The notes under the pieces are model-generated. The model had not been told where the DNA came from and made no database searches. It worked only from the letters and a program-made list of their open reading frames with translations. Below are positions 1 to 12,098 of a stretch of 64,000 nt of DNA, piece after piece (the stretch's first letter is position 1; the number at the start of each line of letters is the position of its first letter). The stretch is taken from contig NW_022145601.1 in assembly GCF_000002235.5 (NCBI RefSeq), positions 2,678,016 through 2,742,015 of the forward strand, in the 5' to 3' direction. Source of the stretch: Strongylocentrotus purpuratus (taxonomy: Eukaryota > Echinodermata > Echinoidea > Camarodonta > Strongylocentrotidae). The position numbers were made by a program, and so were the translations under genes.

Positions 1-25
1 AAATGAATTCGTTGTTATTACTTAC

Positions 26-720
26 ATGGTTCTCCAGAATACCAGTTGGTATAGGATGTAACCGAGCCATCAGTCCAGGCCCAAGCTCCCTCTTCATCGA
101 GGTCATTGAACCCAATCCAGTAAGAATTCGTACCAAAGGTGCGTCTGCGTATTTGATAAATAAAAATTGAAACAAAGTTAAACAATCTTTTCATAGTCAT
201 ACCCTTAATAGGAATCATGATACAGTACTGATCAAAACGTGTGGTAGCATAAATTTGTAGAGCGTTATATTTGAAAACAGAAGTTTTACCAAATTGACAT
301 GGCTTCATATCATGAATCTAAAAATGAATTTTGTATTTGAACATTGAATCTGACGTTATGTCAAATTTAAAGCAAAGTTCAATTTGGTGCCCTGCTTGTG
401 GGTGAAAGGTGGCATGGGAGGGTACGCGGCTAAATGTTTGCCTGTTCGTGTGGGTGAGGGTTGCTGCCAATAGAATATTCCATGATGTGGCTCCTTTATT
501 CGAATAGTGGGGTCGGGGGCAGGGGCTTACCTCGATAATACGAAAAGAAAGTTGCTTTCGTCTTGATCAGCTACGCTCGCCAGATCACCGGAGTCATTGA
601 GATTTCTGCACGCATCAAGGGCTGTACTATAGTCGACGGTAGATTCAACTAGTTGGTAGCATGCATTACCGTTACGTGTCCAACCAGCGTCACACAGATC
701 CTGATCACTTGTATCATCAT
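26..720 (-). CDS. Gene B exons 2-3: most of a C-type lectin domain
   Basis: Exon 720-531 (190 nt, phase 1 to 2) and exon 144-26 (119 nt, phase 2 to 1) encode about 102 residues of a long-form CTLD, from the N-terminal Cys pair region (LCDAGWTRNGNACY) to SGEP. The first intron falls after NFLFVLS and the second after GEP; in gene A the corresponding introns fall earlier, before DFLV and before YSNW. The closing WND segment and final cysteines must be in the next exon beyond base 1. Confidence 0.88.
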
Positions 721-2846
721 CTAGATGATATATTGTACACATTCAAATCAAGTTGTCTATACATTAATTGAGTAAATTCTGTAAATCGCCATGATTCTTT
801 TGATAAGGTACTTCTATATTTTCATTTTTTTTGGCCGTAGCAACAAACAGAGGTGACAAAAGTTGCGATCAGCCATGGATCAAGTCTTTCGTATACTTTG
901 TGCATGGGGGGGGGGGGGGTATCATAATTGACTGCTAAGGTAATTGGTGGAGGTCATCTCACCGATTTCGTTTTATTTTCTACTTTTTAAAATGTTATTT
1001 GTTCGTTTGTTTCCCAGTTGCTTTTTATTTGGTATTTGTAACTGGCTCCCCCTCCGCCTTTTTAAAATTTCATTCATGGGATTGACCGTCCCCTCTTTTC
1101 GGGTTCTTTGCAACTAAGTCGGAAGCAAGTAACCGCACCTCTAATAATATTCAATCTTACTTTTTGGGCAGTCTATTCTCAAGTTTGTGATGCCTGTAAA
1201 TGACATGTAATGTCGTACTCTGGTCAAATACAAAGAGGGACAGACGAGTCATCTGGAGATATGGGAAATGGCCTGAAAGCCGTTTTTTAAGGGTGGCCAA
1301 ACATTAATTCTCGACCCTGCTCCCCAAAGTTCTCTTTTCTGTGGTTGGACAATTTGAACAAAGCGTCATTTTTTAAATGTCCGTAGAATGTCTGTATCAC
1401 TTTAGAAATGTCCGTGTCTGTCTTATTATTAGCATTTGTCACCGGTTAGCCGCGTAGATATCAAGGGGGTGGGGTGTCATATAAGGGCCGGTCACATTAC
1501 AATTTTGTCCGATAAATATAACGATAACGAGATTTTTCGTTAAAGGTACACCCGACAGCTGCCCTACTCTTAACAGACATGCACGTGCTCACACAAATAA
1601 TAGTGTGTACCTTTAATTCAGATCTCGTTATCGTTATCGGACAAAAAATATGATATGGGCGTGACACCATCCCCACTCAATAGTTTTGTTGGAAAAATGT
1701 GTACATTATTGGAATTTTACCACTGTGCATGCAGTGGCGTAGCTACGAATGTACGGAGGGGGGGGGGGGGAGGGGCGGCACGGCACGTCAATTTGATGGC
1801 CAAAAAATATGAAAGAAAAAGAGAAAAAGAAAACAGAAGGGAAAAGGGAGAAAAAAAGAAAACAATTTGACCCCATTTCGCATCATCCCCTAACTAGCGA
1901 CCTTGTATATTCGCATTGAATTTTCTGAGTAAGACCGGTATGTATGTGAAGCTCCTTTACCTCCCTCTCTTTTTTCGGCGGGGGGGGGGGGGGGGGGGGC
2001 AAGGCTTGCTCGCCTCCCTTGTATCCGTGTAGGTCAGCTAGTGCTTTGAACCATACTTTAACCTTTTTCTTATAAATGTAATGCTTCCTGGGAGAAATTT
2101 CAATATAGTTTGAACATATTTGTGGCTTACACCCAGTAAATAAGATCGATTGATCAATCTCTAATTGAAAAACAAGTCAGAACAAATCTTGGAACCAGCG
2201 GGATTTGAACCTGCCATAAACTGCTTGCCGGGCAGCGACTCTACGACCAGGCCATCACTGGTCCATGGTACAGTCACGATGAATTGGAAACAAATACCTA
2301 AGCTCTCCTGATTCATTCTGACTCATATTCATTAGTCTGCCATAGGACAATAACTTTTTTTTATAAATGTAATGCTTCCTGGGAGAAATTTCAATAGTTT
2401 GAACATATTTGTGGCTTACACCCAGTGAATAAGATCGATTGATCGATCTGTAATTGAAAAACAAGTCAGAAAAAAAAAATTACAGGGGTGCTCAGTCGTT
2501 CCGGTTTTCCCTCCCTCCTTTTTAGGCAACTTATTTCATTTTCGGAATTATGAACCTTATTTCATTTTCGTTAATGAAATATATATCGAATGAAATCATA
2601 CTGAGTGATGTTATCGAGCAACTTAGTTTGAAGCCACGAAAGAATAAACTGTCATAAAAATAATCACTATGATATTTACAAAACTAGCTAGATTAGGGAG
2701 CGTATGCCACTCCGAGGAGCGTCCGAGGAGCGTCCGAGGACCGTATTGCTATTTTGTACTTGGCTTCGTGGAGGAATTTTTCCATTAAATAGTGATTCTC
2801 TTCATTCCGCAGCAACGCAGTGGCGTAATGAGAAAAAACGCTTATA

Positions 2847-2884
<38 letters not shown>

Positions 2885-5800
2885 GGGGTGGGGCTGAAAA
2901 AAAAAATCCGCATCACACCACTCTTACATGCAGGCCCTGCTGAACGTTTTTCAATGTGGGGTCCAGGGGCAAAGCCCCGGCGGGGGTCAAGGGGCGGAGC
3001 CCCCGAAGCACAAGGGGTATGTTAGGGACTTTTAAATGTGCACGTCGACAGCTTTGACTGCAACGTGTGACGTCATGCGCATGCGTCACGTCGTCTCAGT
3101 CGGCGATCGAGAATGCGTCAACCTTGATTTTCCTAAATCTAGTACATACATATGTACATATTGATATTTTTTATAGCGCCTTTACATACACATGCTCAAC
3201 AGGTGTCACATGAATATTCACCTATTTTACACATTTTTACGTAATAGCAGTAAAGGGATGTTCTTTTGTCTACGTACCACAGCAATTGTTGAGGGTAAAA
3301 TGAGGAACTGTATATTTTGTCCTCTTTTTTTGTCCGTCATGTTCATAGTGTTACTTCCTGCATGCATGTATATCGTCGAGTGCAATCTGAAAGATTTCTA
3401 ATTGTAGTCAACATGAGCAGTTGAGTACGTTGACACGCATGATCAGTCGGCGTTCGTCGTGTTCTCGTCCACTCAATTTAAAAGTCCCTATTATCTTTAA
3501 TACACGACAAGGAATCAGTATACTATCGGTATTCCTGTCTCAAATTGTATTACATTGTTTGTGATTATATACACATTATGTTATAATAGTCGAAGAAGGT
3601 GATGAAATCAAATAATCAAAGAAAGCACAACACAAATTGACCCACCAGGAATCGAACCTGGGTCACCGGAATGGGAGTCGACTGCTCTAACCACTATACC
3701 AAAATATGTCCCATAGACATAACATGCAAAGCAGACAAACCGCCTCGGCATAGTCGCAATTTGAACTTTCAATTGAAAATTTCGAAATGATCCCAACATC
3801 TGATTTAAAAAAAAAGGCACACTAACGATATTTCATAGTATCAGCTGTCACATACTTAAATTGGGGGGGGGGGGGTAGAAATTGTCACTTAGATGACGTC
3901 ATCAAAATGAAAGATAATAATACTTGATCTTGTAGAGAATTGTTTCAGCTACAACATATCATAATTATTTGGTAAAAAATCGATCATTATTTACAGAGAT
4001 ACGCTCAACGTTCTATAAATATGCTGACGTCATAATATGCAAATGTGTTTGTTGAGTTCAAAGCCATTATGATGACGTCAGAATAAATTTAATGGCTAAA
4101 TGAGACACAAAATCACATTTTCGTCAGGAAAAAATGGCGGTCAGCTTGCATCCTAAAGAGCTACAATGGATTTTGTATAGGCATGCTTTGCGCGCACGGA
4201 TATTTATCTTGAACAGACGCTCATCCCATTATTAATGGTAATAAAGAGATAAATATGGTATCAAATTGTTCGGAAAAGTTTAAAAAATATCATGAAAATA
4301 TCATGCTTGTGTGGACGATTTTGGGGAAATGGTCATAGTGGCTTAGAACGTGTGAAAAATGAATTTGAGACGATTTTTAAAAATATTTTGCGCGCGCACT
4401 GACGCACGGACGTACGCGTACGCGTGCGTTTTAAATTGGCCGGACGGATATTGACCTTGATAAATATGAATGAGAAATGACATTCCGTAATGAAGATATG
4501 ATAATGATTTGATTTTCAGAAAATTTCACATAATGGCGCCTTGATGACGTCACGATTACTTGATGAACTAGAAAATGTTCCTGTCAAGTCCCAGGGAGTG
4601 ACCTATAACTGTGCAAAAATTCAAAGAAATTGACTTTACGAGATTTGAGTTTTTTGAGTGTTAGAAAACGAATGAGCAAAAAGGAGAAGGGCAAGATAAA
4701 GAAAGAGGTGGAGAAGTATAAGTGGTAGAGGAAGAGGAGACAACTGTGACATTGGCCATGGAAGATAAATTGCAGTCATTAAAAAAATAAAAACATATAT
4801 GGTTAAAACAGATTTCTTACTTCGATACAGAAGATGTAGTGTTTCCATTATAAAGATACAAAGATTATACCCAAGTCTGAATAAAAAAAGAGGTACGGAT
4901 ATTAAATATAATCTATATAGACACACACTTGATTTCATTCAATAGTGTTTATCAGTTAATTGAAACCATTCAAGTATTGTTCTTATGGGAGTATATTTTA
5001 TAATTTTGTCACATTGTACTAAAAGTTCTGGAATGTAAAAATATTCAGATCCCTACTATAATATTGGCAATATTGAAAAACATCTGTTTTCGTGTTGCGT
5101 TTAAGTGATGGTATAGTGCTGTTTTGCACTCTGTTTGTTCGGCAACGAGAAACCGAATACGCCATGGCTGAAAAGGATATATTTTGTAAGTGCATTATTA
5201 TTATTAGTGAGTACAACGACCAATCTGATCTCTTCACATGTGAATGATGTGACTCATAACGAATGTATGTTAAACAGTCTGTAGACCTCTATATGTATTA
5301 TGTACGCTAGAGAAAATCATTAGTTTTCTTAGGTTGATTCTGGGCCCCAGAAGCAACCCACGTTTGTTTGTTTTTGTTGTTACTTGTTAGTTTTTTTCCT
5401 CTGTAAATGAGTCTTTTTTCCTTACTCATTTTGAGGAAGTTTGTAAATATGTTAACACATCACATTTTTGTACACGTGATGCTTGGCCATGCGGAAAGGA
5501 TGGCTTTTAACATCTCTATCAATTGTGTGAATGTCTTTTTTTCCCCTTTTGTGCTATTGCTAAATCCAGTTACTTACTTTATAACCACAGATCTATGTGC
5601 AGATTTTAGTCAAGGTTATGATGCCTCAGGTTAATGCTACTCAATTGATTCACACTCAGTCTGATGATAATATTGTTGCAGAGTTGAATATGAATGCAAC
5701 ACATTTTGAATATATGTTAAATGACGAGGTTGAAACTACAGTGTACGACTCAAAATATTTTACTGAAAAACAATTTTCTGAACATTTAAAAAACTGTCCT

Positions 5801-8800
5801 GTCAATGAAACGTCCTTTTTGCACTTTAATGTGCGTAGCATGAATGCAAATTTTGACAGGCTTTCCTTGTTTTTGGACACTTTTCAGGATAAGTACCCAA
5901 TAATTGGAATCACTGAAACTTGGTTTTCTAGTCATCCAACTGCCATGTACGATCTTCCTAGGTATCAACTAGTCACTAATGATCGACAAAGCAGATCCGG
6001 TGGTGGTGTAGCAATGTATATTCCCATTTCATTTGAGTGTCATACGAAAAAAAGAATTGTACATTATGAATGATTCATTAGAATCTCTATTTGTTGAGAT
6101 TATAATTCCTGGAGAAAAAAACTTGTTAGTGGGAGTAGTCTATAGGCCACCAAATGGTGATGTGAATGAATTTATTGAAGAATTGTCTAACACTCTTTCA
6201 AACCCATTATTCAGAAATAAAAAAATAATTATTATGGGTGATTTAAATATAAATTTATTAAGTTATGATCACGATAACTCTGTTAATAATTTTGTTGATA
6301 CTTTAAGTACATTCTCTTTGATTCCTCTGATTAATAAGCCAACTAGAGTAGCAGAAAACTCACAAACCTTAATTGACAATATTTTCCCCAATTTGCACCC
6401 TATTCCCACTGCTGGTATAATAGTGGCCGATATATCGGATCATTTCCCTATATTTGCTAGAACATCTTTAGCATTAAGGAGTTCTTGTAATGAATCCTGT
6501 GATAAGTTAACACGGAAATTCTCTCAGGGAAATATAGCAAAATTTAAGAGAGAATTGGAAACTGTTGAATGGAACGAAGTTTTATGTGAAACAGAAGTTG
6601 ATAAGTCTTTTGATAAATTCATGGATATAATGGTGTTATTTTATGACAGATGCTTTCCCTTGGTGCAAAGAAGTAAGCAAGATATAAAAGAGTACCTCGA
6701 ATGCCATGGGTCACTAAGCCTTTACTCAGGTCAGTAAATAAAAAGAATCGTTTGTTTTGTAGATACAAAGCAAAGCAGACTGGTGTAGCCAAGTTTAAGT
6801 ATACTAACTATACAAATATATTGACTTCTGCTCTGCGCCAAGCAAAGAAAGACTATTATCATTTTCAATTCCAGTCTACGTGTAATAATGTTAAAGGAAC
6901 ATGGAAATTTATTCGAAATGTCTTGAAAACCAATCCTAAACTACAGAGTATTACAAAACTCACCTGGAAGGATGGTCTTATTGAAGACAAGAAACTTATG
7001 TGTGAAGCATTTAATGAATATTTTTCTAACATTTCTGCTACTCTGTCTAGCTCCATACCTGATATACAGGAAACCTATGGAAATTATTTAACCAGTCCAA
7101 ATGAAAAGACTTTATTTTTTGTTCCTGTAGTGAATTCTCAGGTTATAGATGTTGTAAGTGGCTTGAAAAGGAAAAAGAGCCCTGGATACGATGGTATTAC
7201 TAATGATTTGATAAAAGAAGTAATTTTATTTGTAGTCGTACCTCTCACTCACATTTATAACTTGTCTTTAATGCATGGAATTGTTCCTAAAAAAAAATGA
7301 AAATAGCTAAAGTTGTGCCTATATATAAAAAAGGGAACCCTGTAGAAACGGGTAATTATAGACCAATTTCTCTACTTACTGTCTTCTCCAAGATTTTGGA
7401 AAAACTTGTATATATTAGATTGATAAAGTTTTTGAAGTCGTGTCAAGTTTTCTCAAATTCTCAGTATGGTTTTCGCAAGAAACACACAACTTCTCATGCT
7501 GTTTTATGTCTTTTAGACAAAATATCTTCGGCACTTGATAAACACCTCCATACGGTTGGTATATTTTTGGATTATTTCAAAGCTTTTGATACGGTGAACC
7601 ATAATATTTTGTTGCACAAGCTCTCTTATTATGGGGTAAGAGGACCTGCACTCGAATGGTTTAGAAGTTATCTTAGTAACAGACAGCAATTTGTGCAGCT
7701 CGGCGAAATTTGTTCAGATATGTTACCCGTCACGTGTGGAGTACCTCAAGCTTCCCTTTTGGGTCCCCTGCTTTTTATTTTATATGTAAATGATTTTCCA
7801 AAATCCTCAGAGACGTTTTCTTTTTTGCTATTTGCAGACGATACAAGTGTATTCTGTTCTCATAGAAACTTAAATACTCTTTTAGAAACTGTAAATAGAG
7901 AGCTTTGTGTATTGACTAAATGGATTCATGCAAATAAACTGTCACTAAACTTATTAAACACTAAACATATGTTATTCAGTAATAGTGAAACAGTAATGCC
8001 TGGTAATGTAGTCTTTGATCAGGTAAATATTGAAAAGGTCTCATTTATTAATTTTTTAGGTCTCCACATTGATGATAAATTGACTTGGAAGATGCATACT
8101 ACTCATTTAAGTGAAGTGCTCTCTAGAAATGTTGGTATGATCAACAAATTGAAGTTTGTATTCCCAAGAAATGTACTTGGCATGTTGTACTGTTCCTTAA
8201 TTTTGCCATACCTAAATTATGGTGCGCTAGCCTGGTGTGCCTCATCCAAATCCTACTTAAATAAAATTCTGCTCATTCAAAAGAGAGCAGTGAGAATTAT
8301 TTCGGCAGCTGATTGGCGCGCTCACACTGACAAGCTATTTTACGAAAATAAAATGCTGAAGGTAAAAGATATATACTTTCTATATCTGGGATATCTTATG
8401 TATCAGTTGGAGAAGTGTGAAGCTCCCATGGCAATAGCATCTATTTTTGTAAAGAATAAACAAATACACAAATACTCCACTAGGCAGGCTGCCTTATACC
8501 ATGTATCATCAGCTAGAACTCAGCTTAGGATTAATACACTTGCACATACTGGACCAAAGTATTGGAACTTTTTAGACTGTACCATTAGGCAGTCTGTAAG
8601 CTCTTCTGTCTTCAAACGTAAGCTGAAATTTCATCTACTGTACACCTACAGTGAATATATCTGATATTTAGTAGTATTCAATATAGGTAACTGGATTAGC
8701 ATTGTCCCTCCCCCCCCCCCCCCTGTTGTACATTATCCTCCTTCCCCTATTTCTTTACTTTTCCATTATCTTTATTCTGTTTTCTTTTTTAGTCTACCAT

Positions 8801-10011
8801 ATTTTGTAAATTAGTGGTAGATCTGATATTTATTTATAGTCTGTATAGGTAACTAGATTAGTATTAGTCCCCCTCCCCCTGTAATATAACCTACTTCTTT
8901 AAAAAAAAAAGGTTGTTTCTGTAAAGGTGATCTGTGTTTTAACAAGCTGTGCTTTTTTAACAGACCACCTCTTTTCCACATTTGTTTAAGTCTTTATAAC
9001 TGTTTCATTGTTAATGTATTTATGCTAGTTGACGATGAACTTGTTACTACTGTTCCTGAATGACATGTTTTTTATGCAAGTGGAAAGAAATAAATAAATC
9101 TTGAATCTTGAATCTTGAATCTTGAATCTTGAATCTTGGGGATATAGCTGGGTTAGTTCAGGACCTGATCCCAGTGAATTGAGTTATGGGTGAGACATAA
9201 AAAGGGAAGCTAGATAAGTTTTGGAGAATCAAAGGAGGAGTACGAATTTAAACAAGACTTGCAAGTCTTATTGTCTTTGCTTACAACTGGAACTGGTGTA
9301 TGAGTTTTTAACCCAGGATAAAGTGAGGATATTTTTGTATGGCATGTGATAAGTGCAATGATTTGAGCTACCATGTGAAATTAGTACGATGAGAAAACTA
9401 ATACATTTTAAGAATAATATACAGATCTAAGCATGATTATAATACTACTACTACTACTAATCATGATTAATATCTTTCCAAAGGGCATTTTTGCCCGGTT
9501 TGGATTAAATTGGACCCTCAACCCTTGGATTGAGAGTCAACTGAATGAACCAATGAACCACGACACCTTCACAAAACATCCTCCTCTTCTACAGAATACA
9601 GGCGATGTCACACAGAAAAATCCCGACCCATCTTGAATAAACCATTTTAGAAATCTATTTTTTTTTTCATTTACGTCGGTGACAGACGGATTTTTGGGCT
9701 CTGTGTGACACCGCCTTACACATCCACGCCTACATAAAATACCCTAGATTATTAGATATGGTTTGCTTGTAGTTATTTGTGAATTAGGGAGTAAGTAAAG
9801 TTGAAAAACGGAGACATGAACGCCATGAAGGAGCCTATTCAAAAAGGTAATATTAAAGCCATCATAACTGTAATAAGTGCATTATAGGCTCTCGTTTCAC
9901 AATTCGTTTATTTTTACCTTGCAATGTATCTCCGTGAAGGCTGATCACCAGCACCAAGATGACCAACATCTGCATAAACACAGACATGATTCGATGAAGG
10001 ATGTCCATCAT
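26..10011 (-). CDS. Gene B: CTLD-containing secreted or membrane protein, 5' part (runs off the left edge)
   Basis: Three exons are visible: leader 10011-9918, then 720-531 and 144-26. All borders are AG/GT and phases agree (1, 2, 1). The mature N terminus would start DDDTSDQDLC and enter a CTLD with GNACYQL, ALDACRNL, DLASVADQDE, YWIGFNDL, WAWTDG and NWYSGEP. The last exon stops just after the EP of the sugar-site triplet, so ligand type, further domains and any membrane anchor lie outside the window. Its leader exon is almost the same as gene A's, but its CTLD introns are at different positions. Intron 1 is 9.2 kb and holds a LINE, a tRNA-bearing repeat and MITEs. The exon 1 to exon 2 join is inferred from phase and order. 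Confidence 0.78.
1504..1646. repeat. Palindromic MITE-like element
   Basis: Outer arms 1504-1532 and 1620-1646 are near-complementary (TTGTCCGATAA, ACGATAACGAGAT against ATCTCGTTATCGTTATCGG, ACAA). Inside, a second inverted pair TTAAAGGTACAC (1540-1551) and GTGTACCTTTAA (about 1605-1616) forms the same fold. The whole segment could form one long hairpin. No coding. Confidence 0.7.
2058..2470 (-). repeat. tRNA-headed SINE-like repeat with a second headless copy
   Basis: A tRNA-like segment at 2264-2190 (minus strand) has a seven-pair acceptor (GGACCAG with CTGGTTC), a CTGC/GCAG anticodon stem around CCGGCAA, and a B box GGTTCAAATCC. A body at 2190-2058 follows. The same roughly 110-bp body recurs upstream at 2470-2350 without a tRNA head. 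The D arm does not pair well, so this reads as a SINE head or tRNA pseudogene and not a working tRNA gene. Confidence 0.65.
3025..3488. mobile_element. MITE with TA target (Tc1/mariner-like ends)
   Basis: TA at 3023-3024 and 3489-3490 flank ends GGGACTTTTAAATGTG and CAATTTAAAAGTCCC, an inverted repeat of about 13 bp. The interior 464 bp has GC-rich, CpG-rich subterminal parts and no transposase. It lies in gene B intron 1. Confidence 0.7.
3608..4590. repeat. Composite tRNA/TGACGTCA repeat, copy 1
   Basis: A tRNA-like segment (minus strand 3712-3638) has a perfect T arm (CCAGG TTCGATT CCTGG) and a CCC anticodon-like triplet, resembling tRNA-Gly, but lacks a paired acceptor stem. It is followed by blocks shared with copies at 57080-63500: CCATAGACATAACA, AATTGTTTCAGCTACAACAT, GACGTCATAATATGCAAAT, GCCATTATGATGACGTCA, a CG-rich alternating stretch near 4389-4425, GGACGGATATTGACCTTGA and GGCGCCTTGATGACGTCACG. 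It lies in gene B intron 1. Confidence 0.8.
5200..9137 (+). mobile_element. Non-LTR retrotransposon (LINE, CR1/L2-like), near full length
   Basis: Boundaries come from comparison with the empty paralogous site at 35140-35147. The element has about 400 bp of 5' sequence, one endonuclease-reverse transcriptase coding region (5597-8664), a 3' UTR with C runs, and a 3' tail of TTGAATC repeats (about 9099-9137), as in CR1/L2-type LINEs that end in short repeats, not poly(A). No ORF1 is recognisable, so it may be 5' truncated. It lies in intron 1 of gene B, antisense to that gene. Confidence 0.9.
5597..8664 (+). pseudogene. LINE ORF2: endonuclease-reverse transcriptase, frame broken
   Basis: The product would have an APE-type endonuclease (LHFNVRSMN, ITETWF, RSGGGVAMY, GVVYRPPN, IIMGDLNIN, SDHFPIF) followed by a reverse transcriptase (KIAKVVPIYKKG, NYRPISLL, YGFRKKHTT, DYFKAFDTVNH, GVPQASLLGPLLF, the catalytic FADDTSVF, then KLSLNLLNTK) and a C-terminal thumb region. 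The coding runs in consecutive frames 5597-6073, 6033-6737, 6701-7300 and 7297-8664, so there are three frame changes. Two sit at A runs (about 6047-6054 and 7287-7296), which could be real decay or homopolymer errors. GVPQG has become GVPQA. The RT half is otherwise open for 455 codons, so the copy is young. Confidence 0.9.
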
Positions 10012-11085
10012 ACCATGACACGAGGCTCATCTAAGATATTGCCCCTCTTGCTTCCACTTCCTGTACACAGGTAGTTTGACGTTCCTAGATATTCTTAACG
10101 ATGTTCCAAGCAAAGTAAAATACTTATTCTAATTTTCCACCAAGCTGTCGTTCCCAGAATGTCAATTGGTAGGTAGACGTTGTCAGGTAGTGGTGTTTTA
10201 ACCGTACCAAAACTTGAGGCATGGCTTTCTTTTCCTCGTTATAAGTCGAAACAGTGCACTGTTTTTATTGCGGCAAACTTCCTCAAAGTGCAATGAAAGG
10301 TGTAAATCGTTCGTCACAAGCCCGTGAAATGTATTGAAATGCACTTGACTCGTTTCGTATTACATTGATACTGGTGTGTTGTCACGCTTATATTTGGCAT
10401 TGTCCTCGTACCTGACACAATGTAGCATTCAATCGATACGAATGAGATCCTTTGAACTCAAATTCAATTCTTGGGAGCTTGGTTCATTGCACGTTAACAC
10501 ATATTATTTGCAAGTCACCCACTCAACTTGAAGCAATTTACTTTTTTTAAAGTTGATTCTTGCCTCATGTAAAAAACGTAAAGCTATTATGTTAACCGTT
10601 CTGGGATAGATGCAGCTAAAGCACTGATGAGATATTAATGTTCGAATCGGTCAAATCGAGATAATATGGTTCTCCCACAACAAGGGAAAACATGATTTGA
10701 CTGATTTAGAATAATTAATAATAAAATGAGGCATTGGGGCGCGCCACGTAAATTTAATTTTGCTTGTCTTTTCTTTTGAAACTTCAGATTCTAAATCGTG
10801 TCCCAAACGAAGAGCGTACGCTCAGCACGTTAGTGGATCGTTAACAGGTCGCTGGTATACGTGTAGCAATCACTCTTTTTCAGTTATAAGGTAGTTTTTT
10901 TTTGTCTTTTAAAGGTATTTGCCAGTTCGTTCCGTCCAAACTCCAGTAAAATAATTCGTCGGGAAACAGTGCGCGTCTATGTGTATTCTAACTTTTACAA
11001 TTCGTTCATGTTAGTTTCTTCAATATGTTATAGTGTGACGGCCCCTTTAACCACAATGATATTGCAAACTTTCCGGTCGTCCACC
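9138..11085 (-). repeat. Duplicated leader block, gene B copy (intron 1 start, exon 1, 5' flank)
   Basis: This stretch matches 35097-37268 nearly end to end, with small indels. It also resumes the short homologous segment at 5154-5199, from which it is separated by the LINE at 5200-9137. The match covers intron 1 sequence, the leader exon (9918-10011) and about 1.07 kb upstream of the ATG. The upstream part therefore probably includes the promoter and 5' UTR. I see no confident TATA box or initiator. Homology ends near the segment at 11053-11085 (ATTGCAAACTTTCCGG). Confidence 0.88.
9918..10011 (-). CDS. Gene B exon 1: signal peptide leader
   Basis: Ninety-four coding bases begin at ATG ATG (10011) and end CAA G before GTAAAA, exactly as in the gene A copy at 36049-36142. 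The core reads MLVILVLVISLHG, a clear signal-peptide h-region and cleavage zone. It differs from gene A's leader at only a few sites (for example Phe versus Ser before MQML, and Leu/Val versus Met in the core), so the reading frame has been conserved since duplication. Confidence 0.82.
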
Positions 11086-11273
11086 CTACTAATAAACTAT
11101 TTCGGTTATATTTTTCATGTACTTTGGTTTGTATCCTTTATTTAAGTTTCCTTTCCCCTAGTTCTCATTTGTTTCCCTTCTATAACTCACTCTTTCTATA
11201 ATTATGCATCAATTTCTTTGTTGTTGCTTTCAGATCCATGCGGTGGTAAAGAGCTATTGAATTAGCCTTCGGA

Positions 11274-11830
11274 GGTATTGGTATTGGTATTGGTATTTAT
11301 TTTCCATATCACAATATATTTATCAACAATACAAAGAAAATACTTGTACATATAAAATCAAAGGTATATTGAATGGCTGGATAACCCTTTCAACTTTGTT
11401 AGTATAACAAAACTGTTCTTCCTTGGGGTCCAGGAATTAAGATATTAACACTTCTTATACAACATACAATACAACATGAAATAATATCATTTGAATACAT
11501 ATAAAACCTAAAACATATTAGAGAAGCAAAAACACCCCCCATCCCAAGCACGTTCCATTACAGATCAGAGCAAAACTGATTTCTTAAATCTAGATTTTTT
11601 CAAAAAGTTTTAAATCTGTTGGATAGCCTTATAGTTAACGGTAGGTCATTGTACTCTGACACGTGAGCCGTTATACACAAACATTTTACGGCAGCATTCA
11701 CTCTTTGGTTTGGGGAGTTTAATATTTCTTTGTGATCGCAGAGAATATGTATATAGTTACAGTATTTGAGGGACTCCTCTAAATAAGGAGGAGCCAAATT
11801 GTTCAGGAATGTACAGACCAATATATTTAA
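11274..11830 (-). mobile_element. LINE 3' end fragment, minus strand
   Basis: The minus-strand reading at 11821-11600 gives FLNNLAPPYLEESLKY, a short diverged stretch, then CITAHVSEYNDLPLTIR and NRFKTF, the C-terminal pattern of CR1/L2/Jockey-type reverse transcriptases (Leu-Pro after Asn-Asp and a final FK motif). It is followed by about 320 bp of UTR and a tail of ATTGGT units (11274-11300, plus-strand sense). The rest of the element is absent, so it is 5' truncated. It lies between genes A and B. Confidence 0.75.
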
Positions 11831-12098
11831 AGGTTAAGACCAGTTTTGGAAACGCCCCCTCTCAAAAAATGAAATGGAAGCTCTAATTACCAATCATGTG
11901 AAAGAATATGATTTGACTAATACGTGATCATACAAAATTTGCCGAGGAACCGCCTACTATTTGATATATTTGGTAAATTGTTATATCTTGTTTGACCTGA
12001 TAGATATAACGCACGTGTGCGGGTAGTCCCATATTCATCTTTCTGTGTACAGTGCTTGTAACTTTAACAAGACTGGGCCCTTGCAGTACACACCAATA

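Larger units (their letters stand above)
721..5199. other. Gene B intron 1, right of exon 2: repeats and unassigned DNA
   Basis: Apart from the MITEs, the SINE-like repeat and the composite repeat listed separately, this intron holds poly(G) runs (909-919, 1759-1770, 1980-1999) next to CAGTGGCG(T)A-type hAT-end look-alikes (1734 and 2819), a TA tract, and a GGGGCAAAGCCCC / GGGGCGGAGCCCC double hairpin (2967-3005). No further exon is recognised at 721-1500, 2480-3020 or 4600-5150. Confidence 0.6.

Noticed and set aside
1734-2030. A hAT-like element beginning CAGTGGCGTAGCTACG
   Set aside because: The left end is convincing, but no matching right end or target duplication was found near the second poly(G) run.
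2190-2264. Functional tRNA gene on the minus strand
   Set aside because: Acceptor and T arm look good, but the D arm does not pair, position 33 is C, and it sits inside a repeated unit; a SINE head or pseudogene is more likely.
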